A DNA stretch of 64,000 nt, from assembly GCF_013343235.1 (NCBI RefSeq), contig NZ_CP040094.1, positions 6,195,001-6,259,000 of the forward strand, written 5' to 3'. Every line of letters begins with the position of its first letter. Within the stretch, counting starts at the first letter, position 1. Both the position numbers and the translations under genes were made by a program. Origin of the DNA: Nostoc sp. TCL240-02. Its GTDB lineage: Bacteria > Cyanobacteriota > Cyanobacteriia > Cyanobacteriales > Nostocaceae. Shown piece by piece: positions 7,861 to 16,060 of this stretch. Below the pieces are notes generated by a model that saw only the letters and a program-made list of their open reading frames with translations, did no database searches and had not been told where the DNA came from.

Positions 7861-10389
7861 TTAATCGTTCGCATTAAAAATGTCGTCAAGTGTCGCTTCG
7901 ATAATGTTCTGACTATCGGCTTTTTCTTGGGCTGCCTGTGTGGTTGTTACGGTAGGAATGGGTTGAGCCAGCCCAGGCTGATACTTAAGAAAACCACCGT
8001 TAACAGTGTCAGGTATTGGTTGTCCATGCTCATCTTTGGGGTCTACCTGGTTAAGTGATTTAGTGAGTTCACTGACACTATCATTTATTCCCACTGCCGC
8101 AGCACCAATACCAATAGGGATAGCTACCATTGTCACAATGGTATTAAGTCTATCGTTAGCACTGTTCAGGAAGTTAAAAAACCTCCCTTTTAGATTGGGC
8201 TGAGGGTTCATAAACCCATACGCAAACTCACCCACAACACCCCACTTCTTCAATGCATTCCCAATCTTGCCAACATTTCCGCCGATAACCTCTAACCCTG
8301 CTGTAATCAAAGCAGTCATGTTGGATAGCTGGTTGAATACGTTCGCACCCGCTTGGTAGATTCTGTTCGCCTTTGCCCAATCCTCTGTAATCGTGTGATA
8401 GTTTGCTTCGCCGATGGTATCAGCGATTATCTCGTGGACTGCTTTGCCGAGGACGGTGCTGATACTAAGAGGAGTGCCATCAAGCCCTTTAGGGATGATG
8501 ACACCAAGTATTTGGTCAATGACCGTACCAAGTGTCTGAGTAAGGTTATTGGAAAGCATAAAAGCGTTGTGTACGGTGGTTGCAAAAGTAAGGACGTTAA
8601 GCGCAGTATTTACCAATGTACTATTCGCAAAAGCCATTACTAATGTCGTCAGTGCAACAAACTGTGCTGCGATAAATGCCTTTGCACTGCCTACCACACT
8701 TGTAGTTGTTGCATTAATACTTGCTCTCGTTTGTGAGTGCTGTTGAACTATCAAAGCACGTAGACTTGCTGTTTCTGCTGGGTTCACGTCAATACCATCC
8801 CTTCCATCTTTACCGTTATATCCTGGTGACCCTGGTAGCCCTCTCTCGCCGCGATCGCCCTTTTCACCTTTGATGCCCGGCAGTGTCACCACTGTTGTGA
8901 TACCAGGAATACCTTGCAAACCACGCTCCCCTTTATCCCCTTTTTCACCTTTCGCGCCGGGTACGCCAGGAATACCCTGTAATCCTCGTAGTCCTTTAAA
9001 TGTTTGGTACAGAGCGATTGCTGTAAGTGCAGTAGTGAGTGCTACCCCTGCCTTGCCGAGCGCATCAAGACCTACCCGTTTTGCTTGTTCGCCGATACCA
9101 ATAGCTTCACCTGCTTTGCCATTTGCTTCTATCGCATGGTTGTTTGCAGTAGTAGCATTGTCGTTGGCTTGCTTGGCATTCCTTACCGCACCATCAGCAG
9201 TGGTCTGGGCTTGATTCGCAATTGCACGCACCGAACTTATAGATTGCAATGCATTGGTCGCAATGGTCGCAGCATTCTTACCGATTACAATTGCTTGGCT
9301 TGCAATATCTTCTATCACTGGCACTTTGTACTCAAGATTGCTGATGCGAGATTTAAACCCCGTGAGTATTCCCAACAATCTTGATATATCACTGCCAAGT
9401 GCTAGTACTTGATTCTCTACAGCATCAATCCGCGCACCAAGAGTCTCAAGTACTGCAAGTTGTTCAATAATGGTAAATACCGTTCCTATAATGTTGAATA
9501 ATTCTGCTACCCTTCCCGCAAGTTTTGCAGCATTCCCCAACGCTTGCCGACTAATACCTACAGCCTCAGCCGCTTTAAAAATCGCATCACCCACGCGAGT
9601 CTCTAACGCTCCAATGGCGCGTCCGAAGCTGTCAACTTTTGACCCAATACCATTGACGATTCCACGTAAGCCACCTACCTCGTTGCTGGCATTGAGAGCG
9701 TCTCTAGCAGCCTTTGCGGAATTAGTAACCGCGCTCGTCGCCTTCCCGTCCACTTGATTTATAAGGCTTGAATTGAGTTTTGATTCTCTGCGCGCAGTTA
9801 CCGCAATATCCTCTACATTATCCAATTTTGCGAAAGCTCTTGCTGCTTGCGCTTCTAGTAGCTGTTGCTTACGTAATGCATTAGCAATGTCTTGTTCTGT
9901 TTTCGTAGCTTTTTTGATTGCAGTCCCAGCACTACCACTGGCTTCCTCTGCTACAGTTGCAAATCTAGCGGTCTTCACCTCCAGTGCTTTTTGTTCTCTT
10001 GACACACGAAGTGTTTCAGCCTCTACCGCTTGTGCTTTTTTCCCTGCAAATCCTGCTTCTCTGTTGGCAGTCTTAGCATCACCACTAGCAGAATTAGCGA
10101 CTTTTGCTGCATCGCCCGCAGTAGCAGCAACATTAGCAATCGCAGCATTCATTTGTCGTAGTACCGCGTCAAAACTACTTGCCTTGCTTAGTGCTTCCCC
10201 TGCTTTGCTACTTGCTACTGATGCCGTCGTGGTAGCTGCATCAAGCTTGTAAGTGATTTCGGTTACTTTGGGGCTCAAAACATCTTCCACGATACCACGT
10301 ACTTCACCGGGTGATAATGCCCTAAGTCGCGATACTTCAGACCTTAGTAATGCCAACTCTCTTGATAAATCAGCGCAATTGTCAGCCAT
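7861..10389 (-). CDS. Long fibre-like protein with coiled coils and collagen-like repeats
   Basis: The 842-residue protein has an N-terminal half (residues 1-460) of Ala/Ser/Lys-rich heptad-like segments such as KASSFDAVLRQMNAAIANVA, expected to form long trimeric coiled coils. Residues about 465-530 hold two blocks of Gly-X-Y triplets (GIPGVPGAKGEKGDKGERG and KGEKGDRGERGLPGSPG) split by ITTVVTLP. The C-terminal 310 residues are helical and hydrophobic, then end acidic. Collagen-like repeats in phage and bacterial fibres form triple helices, so a host-contacting fibre is the best guess. The only HIP1 octamer I found in the element lies in the collagen coding part (near 8856). It overlaps the next upstream gene by 8 bases. 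Confidence 0.75.
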   Translation of the reverse strand: MADNCADLSRELALLRSEVSRLRALSPGEVRGIVEDVLSPKVTEITYKLDAATTTASVASSKAGEALSKASSFDAVLRQMNAAIANVAATAGDAAKVANSASGDAKTANREAGFAGKKAQAVEAETLRVSREQKALEVKTARFATVAEEASGSAGTAIKKATKTEQDIANALRKQQLLEAQAARAFAKLDNVEDIAVTARRESKLNSSLINQVDGKATSAVTNSAKAARDALNASNEVGGLRGIVNGIGSKVDSFGRAIGALETRVGDAIFKAAEAVGISRQALGNAAKLAGRVAELFNIIGTVFTIIEQLAVLETLGARIDAVENQVLALGSDISRLLGILTGFKSRISNLEYKVPVIEDIASQAIVIGKNAATIATNALQSISSVRAIANQAQTTADGAVRNAKQANDNATTANNHAIEANGKAGEAIGIGEQAKRVGLDALGKAGVALTTALTAIALYQTFKGLRGLQGIPGVPGAKGEKGDKGERGLQGIPGITTVVTLPGIKGEKGDRGERGLPGSPGYNGKDGRDGIDVNPAETASLRALIVQQHSQTRASINATTTSVVGSAKAFIAAQFVALTTLVMAFANSTLVNTALNVLTFATTVHNAFMLSNNLTQTLGTVIDQILGVIIPKGLDGTPLSISTVLGKAVHEIIADTIGEANYHTITEDWAKANRIYQAGANVFNQLSNMTALITAGLEVIGGNVGKIGNALKKWGVVGEFAYGFMNPQPNLKGRFFNFLNSANDRLNTIVTMVAIPIGIGAAAVGINDSVSELTKSLNQVDPKDEHGQPIPDTVNGGFLKYQPGLAQPIPTVTTTQAAQEKADSQNIIEATLDDIFNAND

Positions 10390-10963
10390 TGTGTAACCTC
10401 ACTTGTTTGGTAAGACCGCGTAATTCTGATGCTGTTTTCTCGCAGTCATTACAGCAGTAACCGGGATAAGTATCGGTTTTGCATTCACAATATCCTTCAG
10501 GGCATCTCACCCTTATACATTGCACTTTAAAAGTTATTGGCGCGGGGCGAACGTCTTTGTAAATCAACTCACTATTGCTAAATACTCTGATGATATTCTG
10601 AGTAGATTTGTAGTCCACTTTAAAAGTCATATCACCGGTATTGTCGCTGTACGTCGAGTCAAACTCTGACTGTAATCTATTCCCTGTAATTACAGCAGTA
10701 GAAAGTATGTAAGTGCAGGGTAACTCTGTGGCAGGATTATTCCCAATCTGCCGAAATGTGCCAGTACAGGATACCCCTACAATCTCACCTGGTGCAAAGT
10801 GGTTTAGAGGTCTACCACCATCAAACCGGAATGTTTCTTTATCGATATCGCTAACAGTTACATCAATAGGGCAAGCATTTTTAAAAGTAATTTTCTCTGT
10901 GACACCCTCACCATCTATGTAAGTGAGTAAAGCGCTTGTATCTTCCAATGTGCAATAACTCAT
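10382..10963 (-). CDS. Hypothetical beta-rich protein with Cys-rich C-terminus
   Basis: This 193-residue protein has no recognised family. Residues 1-150 alternate short polar and hydrophobic segments, as in beta-sandwich structural proteins. The segment from about 150 to 178 holds nine cysteines (VQCIRVRCPEGYCECK, then YPGYCCNDCEK), which suggests metal binding or disulfides. No signal peptide is seen. The gene ends 8 bases into the fibre gene start and begins 2 bases after the LamG-like gene, so it is in the same operon. A structural or adsorption role is inferred from context only. Confidence 0.7.
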   Translation of the reverse strand: MSYCTLEDTSALLTYIDGEGVTEKITFKNACPIDVTVSDIDKETFRFDGGRPLNHFAPGEIVGVSCTGTFRQIGNNPATELPCTYILSTAVITGNRLQSEFDSTYSDNTGDMTFKVDYKSTQNIIRVFSNSELIYKDVRPAPITFKVQCIRVRCPEGYCECKTDTYPGYCCNDCEKTASELRGLTKQVRLHNG

Positions 10964-10965
10964 AG

Positions 10966-11787
10966 TTACGATTTATAAGGTAACGTGGGAACCGGAAAAT
11001 CACCGATGCATATTCTTACTTCTGACATATAAGCGCCAACTAAAGCAGGGATAGAACTGGGTAGATACCCTGGGATACACCCAAGGCTGACACGGGTATT
11101 GTTGTTACCAAACTTGCGAAATATCGATGTTTGTAATACCTGTGACTCCAGCACTCCATTAATCCTTAATCCCAGTACGTTACCTACACGAGTAAAGACA
11201 AGATGATTCCACGTGTTTGACGGTGGATTACTGACAGAATAGACTTCTACTGACTCTCCATTAAAGTAAGTTTGTCCATACCATTTATTGTTAAGTCCCG
11301 AACGGTTTTTCCCAACACTAATGAAGTCAGCGCTCCCATTATCAATCGTCAAGAAACTTGCATAAGTGTTGTTTGTGTCGTATGTTGACGGCATCCACAT
11401 GAATGCCTCCATCGAAAAATCACCAAGAATATTAAACTTTGCATTGACCGATGATTGAACGTATGCACTGCCAGGGAAATAGAGTGACTTGTTGCCAAGA
11501 ATATATTTTGATGATGACAGTGCAGCACTCCCGTTGACAGTAAGGGTAGTTCCCTTGGTATCGGCAATCCCGTTAGCGTCACTATCAAGGTGAGAGAGGA
11601 ATATTGTTTTACTGGTAATAATTGGTGATAAAAGTTGAGAAGCCGATGCTAAACCTGAGAGGAAGTTTGCCCGTGACATTCGTCGTGTAACACCGTCAAT
11701 TTGTTGTATTGGTAATAGGTCGGTATTATCTGGTATCAGTTTCTCGCTACTCCCAAGTTGGGATATCTGTAAAGGATTGGGTGACAA
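10966..11787 (-). CDS. LamG/concanavalin-like domain protein, putative receptor binding
   Basis: The 273-residue protein looks like a jelly-roll LamG/laminin-G-like lectin from residue 65 on: LSHLDSDANGIADTKGTTL, a central FSMEAFMWMPS strand pair, SNTWNHLVFTRVGNVLGLRINGVL and a closing SLGCIPG plus SEVRI strand. Such domains are common in phage tail tips and baseplate adhesins, where they bind surface sugars. The first 60 residues may attach it to the particle. It overlaps the upstream gene by 41 bases; a later start at Met38 (MSRANF) would remove the overlap, so the N-terminus is not certain. Confidence 0.7.
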   Translation of the reverse strand: MSPNPLQISQLGSSEKLIPDNTDLLPIQQIDGVTRRMSRANFLSGLASASQLLSPIITSKTIFLSHLDSDANGIADTKGTTLTVNGSAALSSSKYILGNKSLYFPGSAYVQSSVNAKFNILGDFSMEAFMWMPSTYDTNNTYASFLTIDNGSADFISVGKNRSGLNNKWYGQTYFNGESVEVYSVSNPPSNTWNHLVFTRVGNVLGLRINGVLESQVLQTSIFRKFGNNNTRVSLGCIPGYLPSSIPALVGAYMSEVRICIGDFPVPTLPYKS

Positions 11788-12115
11788 TTGTCGATACCTC
11801 CGTAAGGTTTATTCCATCTGTCTCGTAGTACTTTTTATCCCAAATAAAGACGTTCAAAAGTTCATACAGTGATGAATTTTCGTACCCGATTAAATCATTG
11901 TCATTGGTGATAATTGGCGTACCGTTTTCATCGGATAAATAGGCGCTAAATAGTGTTGATGCCCTGAGTAGAATTGCCGTAAGAATTAATTCTGCGCTGT
12001 TAGTGGGCGACGGTGTCAGACCATACAAATCAGCCTTAAAAAGCGTCAGAGTAGTACTCGTTTGAGTAGCACCCTGACCAAATAAGTCTTGTAGTGTTAT
12101 TGGAATATATGGCAT
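11747..12115 (-). CDS. Small element protein, paralogue of the next upstream gene
   Basis: The 122-residue protein shares a clear pattern with the adjacent upstream product: TLQDLFGQGATQTSTTLTL against TLQQVFGANAVQDDTTITI, then a KADL/KSDL motif, STN/TNSAE and AILLRAST/AILLKAKT. The two are tandem duplicates that have diverged. No family is recognised. The short length, beta/helix mix and place between lectin-like and divergent promoter regions suggest small particle proteins (for example connector or adaptor subunits), but this is inference. It ends inside the LamG-like gene and begins one base into its paralogue's stop. Confidence 0.7.
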   Translation of the reverse strand: MPYIPITLQDLFGQGATQTSTTLTLFKADLYGLTPSPTNSAELILTAILLRASTLFSAYLSDENGTPIITNDNDLIGYENSSLYELLNVFIWDKKYYETDGINLTEVSTIVTQSFTDIPTWE

Positions 12116-12447
12116 TAGTAATCGTCTGGGTCTAGCGCAAGTGAACCCGCAGGTTTTTGGAGTGACACCGTAATATCATCTTGGCGGTACTGGATAGCAT
12201 CGCGCACAGTATATGACGGAACAAAACCATTAGCAATTGTAATTGACTGGTCAGCGTTTGATGTTTGGTTATCAGAAGTTAAGGAAGTCTTTGCCTTCAG
12301 GAGAATCGCTGCGAATAAAGCTTCCGCTCTGTTGGTACTACTAGCAGTTAAACCAACTGATACCAGGTCAGATTTTGTAATTGTAATTGTCGTATCATCC
12401 TGAACAGCATTAGCGCCGAATACTTGTTGTAATGTTGGTTCTGCCAT
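12115..12447 (-). CDS. Small element protein, first gene of virion-like operon
   Basis: The 110-residue protein is the paralogue described for its downstream neighbour; the shared core covers residues 5-55 (TLQQVF, TTITITKSDL, STNRAEALFAAILLKA). The C-terminal halves differ, and this one ends acidic (ALDPDDY). It is the first gene of the minus-strand operon that includes the fibre gene. Its start is preceded by AAAATTTT with only a weak ribosome site. Function is unknown. Confidence 0.68.
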   Translation of the reverse strand: MAEPTLQQVFGANAVQDDTTITITKSDLVSVGLTASSTNRAEALFAAILLKAKTSLTSDNQTSNADQSITIANGFVPSYTVRDAIQYRQDDITVSLQKPAGSLALDPDDY

Positions 12448-12762
12448 AAAATTTTCCCGATGAGTAGTACATAAATACTATTGATACATCTATAACATGG
12501 TAGCGTCAAGAGGTCACATTGAGAGCAACTCGTAGTCAGTGTGCCATCATACTCACCACGTACACCGCGTATCGGCAACCTTTTTCGTAGCTCAACGGTT
12601 GGGATGTGATGGTACGTCAGTGTTGTAAGTTATTCGCAGTGTGTAACCGCGCTGCATTCCAACCAAGGAAGTCTATACGTTTCCGAGTCAAGCACACCGT
12701 CACCACAGGTGATAGAACTAATGCATAGCAAACAACAGAGCGTTATACGAAAGGAGTTGTTG
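12448..12762. promoter_or_regulatory. Divergent intergenic region of the virion-like genes
   Basis: This 315-base gap separates the minus-strand fibre operon from the plus-strand cassette, so it must hold both promoters. It contains a possible long-range stem, GGTTGGGATG (12597-12606) with CATTCCAACC (12655-12664), ten pairs including one G-U. The stretch TAGCTCAACGGTTGGGA looks like a tRNA D-arm, but no T-arm or acceptor partner fits. A clear AAGGAG ribosome site sits at 12751-12756. Confidence 0.5.
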
Positions 12763-13101
12763 ATGGTTGCTAAAGTAGGACACGTTGTCGGTGTAGCTCC
12801 CAATCAGTTCTTGATGGTACTACCTGATGAGTACGAAGGATTAGGGGCAGTAACAGGCGTAAACAAGCTAACAGGAGACCCGCCAGCAGGTGCAGACAAA
12901 ATCAATCTGCAAGCTGCTATCAATAGTGGCAAGGTATTTCACGTGCGTATCAGCTATAAAGTCGGAACAAAGCGCAAAACCGCAAAACTGATAGTTGACC
13001 AAACCCATATCGGTACTGCGCTCGGTGGTTTGACTGGCAAGACTTTTAGAGGACAGACTATCCTCGGTGCGGTCATTCCATCTCACCTGACATTCGGTTG
13101 A
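12763..13101 (+). CDS. Small basic beta-rich element protein, first of three
   Basis: I place the start at ATG 12763, six bases after AAGGAG, giving 112 residues (MVAKVGHVVGVAPNQFLM); an upstream in-frame start at 12709 has no ribosome site. The protein has repeated short hydrophobic strands and a basic stretch (GKVFHVRISYKVGTKRKTAK). No family is recognised. It is followed at 33 and then 5 bases by two other small plus-strand genes. The next product has a similar basic strand motif (GGKRYRVKLHYAVGK), so the first two may share a fold. A strong ribosome site suggests high expression, as for a coat protein, but that is a guess. Confidence 0.72.
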   Translation: MVAKVGHVVGVAPNQFLMVLPDEYEGLGAVTGVNKLTGDPPAGADKINLQAAINSGKVFHVRISYKVGTKRKTAKLIVDQTHIGTALGGLTGKTFRGQTILGAVIPSHLTFG

Positions 13102-13134
13102 TATTTAATAACAGAAAAGTAAGGATAAAAAATT

Positions 13135-13521
13135 ATGGCAGGCTTATACGACCTCGTTCACATTACCGACCCCGACGCGACACAAAAGTACTGGTTTCGT
13201 GCGGCGAAAGGATTTTACAGCGATGCCGCAATTGCAACTGCAACAGGTGTTGTCGTGTCCACTGATGCTGCTGACTTAAAGCGACCGTTAACCCCAGTTT
13301 TTGAGTTAATTCGTGCCGGGGTACTCAAGAATGCTGTGCTTACTGCTGTTGGTACTGGTGGAAAGCGATACAGGGTTAAACTCCACTATGCAGTAGGCAA
13401 AAGCGCCACGGTTGAAGCAGCAATGCTAGCGCTTAATGTTCCCAATGTTGCGGGTAAAGCATCTTCGGGGGCGGCTTTTAAAAGCTTCGGAACCACAACT
13501 AACGTTACATCTCGGAGTTAA
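13135..13521 (+). CDS. Small element protein, second of three
   Basis: This 128-residue protein (MAGLYDLVHITDPDATQKYW) is predicted to be strand-rich with a C-terminal Gly/Ser/Thr-rich tail. A central segment AGVLKNAVLTAVGTGGKRYRVKLHY resembles the basic strand of the preceding protein. It lacks cysteines and signal sequences. AAGGATAAAAAATT precedes the ATG. No known family was recognised. As part of a compact cassette opposite the fibre operon it is a candidate major particle protein. Confidence 0.7.
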   Translation: MAGLYDLVHITDPDATQKYWFRAAKGFYSDAAIATATGVVVSTDAADLKRPLTPVFELIRAGVLKNAVLTAVGTGGKRYRVKLHYAVGKSATVEAAMLALNVPNVAGKASSGAAFKSFGTTTNVTSRS

Positions 13522-13526
13522 TCGAT

Positions 13527-13931
13527 ATGTCTTTACAGTTGGGAAATACTGCAAATTGGTCATTGTTTTATAGTGAAACATTCACACAACGGTACAATCT
13601 CCCTGTTGAGAATGCAGATTACGGATTGATTGGCGAGTTGGTGATTCCCGTACTCTTTGACAGTCACATCCTGACAGTAAAGGCATCATCTGACGGAGCG
13701 AAACCAAGCTGGAAACAGCTAGGGTATGTGAAACAAAAAATACGTACTGGCATAACTGAGGGTGGCACAGTTGACAGTTTTATCAATCAACGATATCTGT
13801 TGTCTCTCAATCAGCCAACATTGCTGATATTTGACCCGAATGTTGCTAGTACCTACGCTCTATGGTTTAGACCATTCAACTGGTTCACCACAGTAAAGCT
13901 GGATATTTACGAGTACACAGGCACTCTATAG
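13527..13931 (+). CDS. Small element protein, third of three
   Basis: The 134-residue product (MSLQLGNTANWSLFYSETFTQR) is rich in aromatic residues and alternating strands, ending FNWFTTVKLDIYEYTGTL, like beta-sandwich structural proteins. It begins 5 bases after the previous stop, so the two are translationally linked. No known motif or family is seen. It ends just before a very short gene. Position makes a structural role plausible, nothing more. Confidence 0.68.
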   Translation: MSLQLGNTANWSLFYSETFTQRYNLPVENADYGLIGELVIPVLFDSHILTVKASSDGAKPSWKQLGYVKQKIRTGITEGGTVDSFINQRYLLSLNQPTLLIFDPNVASTYALWFRPFNWFTTVKLDIYEYTGTL

Positions 13932-13943
13932 GAGTATGGAAAT

Positions 13944-14108
13944 ATGGCAAACAATCAAGACATCAGTAAGTATGCTCAACTTGTGGCACTGTTCAGTAGC
14001 GTATTGGAGCAATCGAAAGTTATTGGCACTAAAACAGGAGACCTTATCACCAATATAGCTGCTAGCGTTGCTGCGTATTTTGTGGATAACTCCAATAAAA
14101 AGCAATAA
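13944..14108 (+). CDS. 54-residue hypothetical protein closing the small-protein cassette
   Basis: ATG at 13944 follows GGAGTATGGAAAT with a usable GGAG site and encodes 54 residues, MANNQDISKYAQLVALFSSV through FVDNSNKKQ. It is a single amphipathic to hydrophobic helix pair (LVALFSSVLEQ and LITNIAASVAAYFV). Overlap and spacing with the gene before (13 bases) support it. It could be a small membrane-active or particle protein; no family is recognised. Confidence 0.55.
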   Translation: MANNQDISKYAQLVALFSSVLEQSKVIGTKTGDLITNIAASVAAYFVDNSNKKQ

Positions 14109-14193
14109 AAGTCCTGATAGTGAAGTGTTATACCCAGCATGGTTCAAAAGCTATGTTGGGTATTTTTGTAAGATATGGGGTGTATTGTTCCGA

Positions 14194-14301
14194 AGTGTCA
14201 TATTTAGATGTCACTTAAAATGACACTTTTAATGTCATAAATAAAAATTTATTGCATGACATGTAAATATGTCGATACAAGTGTCATCAAAAAATGTCAC
14301 T
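14194..14301. repeat. TGTCA repeat block 2 (about seven half-sites)
   Basis: AGTGTCAT, ATGTCACT, ATGACACT, ATGTCATA, ATGACATG, GTGTCATC and ATGTCACT follow each other with 4-6 bases between the first four and longer AT-rich gaps after. An AT-rich stretch (ATAAATAAAAATTTATTG) sits in the middle. It is the longest intergenic block and lies just before the small membrane protein gene, at the boundary between plus- and minus-strand modules; an origin-like layout is possible. Confidence 0.75.
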
Positions 14302-14324
14302 CTGATTTAGTAGGGTAGGGGTTT

Positions 14325-14594
14325 ATGAGTAACGAGGTTATTATGTGGATTGTCGGATTATCTGTACCAGCTTTCGTGAGCTTATTAGTACTGTTTGTGC
14401 AAGAGCGTGGAATACATCGTCGTCAACGGATGGCTGATTACGCTAGTAAGGAGCGTGTCATGGTGCTACTTGAAAACGATATCAGCAACTTGAAAAGCAC
14501 CACAGATAAGATGTCTGTAGTGCTAGATAGAGTAGATGTTAGGCTAGATACTTTGTCGGAGCGAATGGTCAAGGTAGAAACTAAGTTGCAGTAG
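14325..14594 (+). CDS. Small membrane protein with coiled coil, holin-accessory-like
   Basis: The 89-residue protein has one N-terminal transmembrane helix (about residues 6-26, VIMWIVGLSVPAFVSLLVLF), a short basic stretch (RGIHRRQR) and a C-terminal coiled coil (NDISNLKSTTDKMSVVLDRVDVRLDTLSERM). This architecture resembles XhlA/hemolysin-type phage lysis accessory proteins, but many unrelated small proteins look alike. No partner endolysin was recognised. Its stop overlaps the end of the convergent gene by 14 bases. Confidence 0.65.
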   Translation: MSNEVIMWIVGLSVPAFVSLLVLFVQERGIHRRQRMADYASKERVMVLLENDISNLKSTTDKMSVVLDRVDVRLDTLSERMVKVETKLQ

Positions 14595-15333
14595 CTTGTA
14601 TTGCTAGTACCAATTCATTCTTGTTCATGTTGCCATAACCCTTTATTTTAAGGTTTGTGGCAATTTTTTTGAGTTCTCTGATACCAAGTTTATTGAGGTC
14701 GATGTCTTCTTCTGTGTCAGGGTCGTAGTCATCCATTGATATCATCTCTTCATCATTATCATTGTCTGTCCCGAATGTTTCACCCTGTGGTTCAACATAA
14801 TCATTGTCAACATCGACTACAAAGCACTGCATATCATCATCTCGTTCCCTGTTGTCACTTGGATTTTTTTCGTCGTGGTAATCACGCTCACCCGTTAGTA
14901 TTGGGTCTCTCACCTCCGTAGCATTTCTCAATGCTTGTACCTCAGCCATTACCGCCTCTAATTCCTTTTGTTTCGATTCTAGTGCGCGTAGTTGTTCATC
15001 CCTTGGCACACTTTCACAAAAACTTAAGAAGTCGTGGAAAAATTGGGCAAGCAATTCAGTATCGACAGACTTGTCGGACTTTTGCCATCCCATGTTGATA
15101 ACAATCTTCCGGTGAAAGTATTCAAAAACGTATGATGCATCAAACTTCACAGCGTACTTTTCTTGCCTTTTATGGTCAAAAAACCATAACTCTTGTCCGT
15201 CATATTGCATGAATTCCACCCTTGGTGCTGTAGAAGATACCCCAGGGTTGTAGTTTCCTTTTTCAGTAAAATGCTTCCAATAAAAGCAACCTAAATCCTT
15301 GTATGCTGATGTATCGATGTTTTTGGTAGCCAT
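14581..15333 (-). CDS. Hypothetical element protein with C-terminal Rho_N/SAP-like motif
   Basis: This 250-residue protein has an N-terminal globular part (1-115), a coiled coil around 115-140 (ALESKQKELEAVMAEVQALR), an acidic linker full of Asp/Glu/Asn (150-210), and a final helical motif DLNKLGIRELKKIATNLKIKGYGNMNKNELVLAIQA that matches the Rho N-terminal/SAP-like nucleic-acid-binding hairpin. It probably binds DNA or RNA through its tail. It is the last gene of the minus-strand operon that contains the helicase; a replication accessory role is inferred. Confidence 0.68.
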   Translation of the reverse strand: MATKNIDTSAYKDLGCFYWKHFTEKGNYNPGVSSTAPRVEFMQYDGQELWFFDHKRQEKYAVKFDASYVFEYFHRKIVINMGWQKSDKSVDTELLAQFFHDFLSFCESVPRDEQLRALESKQKELEAVMAEVQALRNATEVRDPILTGERDYHDEKNPSDNRERDDDMQCFVVDVDNDYVEPQGETFGTDNDNDEEMISMDDYDPDTEEDIDLNKLGIRELKKIATNLKIKGYGNMNKNELVLAIQATAT

Positions 15334-15335
15334 GA

Positions 15336-15869
15336 TTAGTTAATAATGTTGGTCAGAGTGGATTGAAGAACGTGGGTGCTAATAATTGGGTGAGTGTAAA
15401 ACCTATTGCGTCTGTAATCCCAGCATCCAAAAGCTGTGTTGTGGTCTGATACCAGAATTATTGTTTTAGCAAAAGTTGGAGTGGTTGTTACCAGATTTTC
15501 CATTTTCGTGAGAAAGTTCTTATCCTGAAAACCTTTGTACTCAATAAATATTTGAGCTAGTGAAGCGTGGTTTGTATCGTGAATAGTGTTTACTAATTCC
15601 GCTAGTATTGCGTTCGCCATAGGGTGGCAGCGTCGTGCTGTAACCTGAAAGTCTATAGACCAATTCACCTCACCAAGCGAAAGTTTATTGTGAACGTCAA
15701 TATCGAACATTGGTGACTTGAAGTACTTCGATATCAGACTGTAACAGAGATATTCGGCTGTACTATCAAAACATGTTTGTTGTCTTGTCTGACGTTCGTG
15801 AGATGTTAAGCCTGTTCGACGGTCGTGATAAATGCGCTTGACGTTAGCAAATTTTTGCTGGTAATTCAT
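15336..15869 (-). CDS. Putative PD-(D/E)XK-type nuclease
   Basis: The 177-residue protein shows the pattern of small restriction-fold nucleases: FDSTAEYLCYSLI (helix with Glu), a strand with Asp in NWSIDFQV, then FIEYKGF, which supplies E-x-K, and a following strand-helix. It resembles phage DUF1064-like or resolvase-like nucleases in arrangement, although similarity is by motif only. It lies 2 bases before the gene downstream and overlaps the next upstream gene by 4 bases, next to the helicase, so a role in DNA replication or branch processing is likely. Confidence 0.55.
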   Translation of the reverse strand: MNYQQKFANVKRIYHDRRTGLTSHERQTRQQTCFDSTAEYLCYSLISKYFKSPMFDIDVHNKLSLGEVNWSIDFQVTARRCHPMANAILAELVNTIHDTNHASLAQIFIEYKGFQDKNFLTKMENLVTTTPTFAKTIILVSDHNTAFGCWDYRRNRFYTHPIISTHVLQSTLTNIIN

Positions 15870-16060
15870 GGCTTCTCACCTACCGATAACACCTTGATAT
15901 GTTGTATGTTTCGCTCTGCTACACAACCCACACAAAACCCATCTTTATACAACTTATAGACTTTTGGATTGAGGGATTTTCCAACCATGTACCATTCGTG
16001 CCAGCACTTTACCCAAACTAAAAGCAATATTCCATTGTCACTCACACTATTTACCCTCAT
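15866..16060 (-). CDS. 64-residue hypothetical protein between nuclease and helicase
   Basis: This small protein (MRVNSVSDNGILLLVWVKCW) overlaps both neighbours (4 bases with the nuclease, 14 with the helicase), which supports translation as part of the operon. It has three cysteines, two as CVGC, with two histidines, so it may bind metal. Nothing else can be recognised. Confidence 0.55.
   Translation of the reverse strand: MRVNSVSDNGILLLVWVKCWHEWYMVGKSLNPKVYKLYKDGFCVGCVAERNIQHIKVLSVGEKP

Noticed and set aside
8870..9757. Plus-strand ORFs opposite the fibre gene
   Set aside because: They are antisense shadows of the collagen and coiled-coil codons, rich in Pro, Ala, Ser and Thr only because of the opposite strand's composition.
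12576..12700. Possible tRNA gene, suggested by TAGCTCAACGGTTGGGA and TTCCGAGTC-like strings
   Set aside because: No 7-bp acceptor stem, no matching D-stem partner, and the T-loop-like string has an extra base. The tRNA model does not fit.
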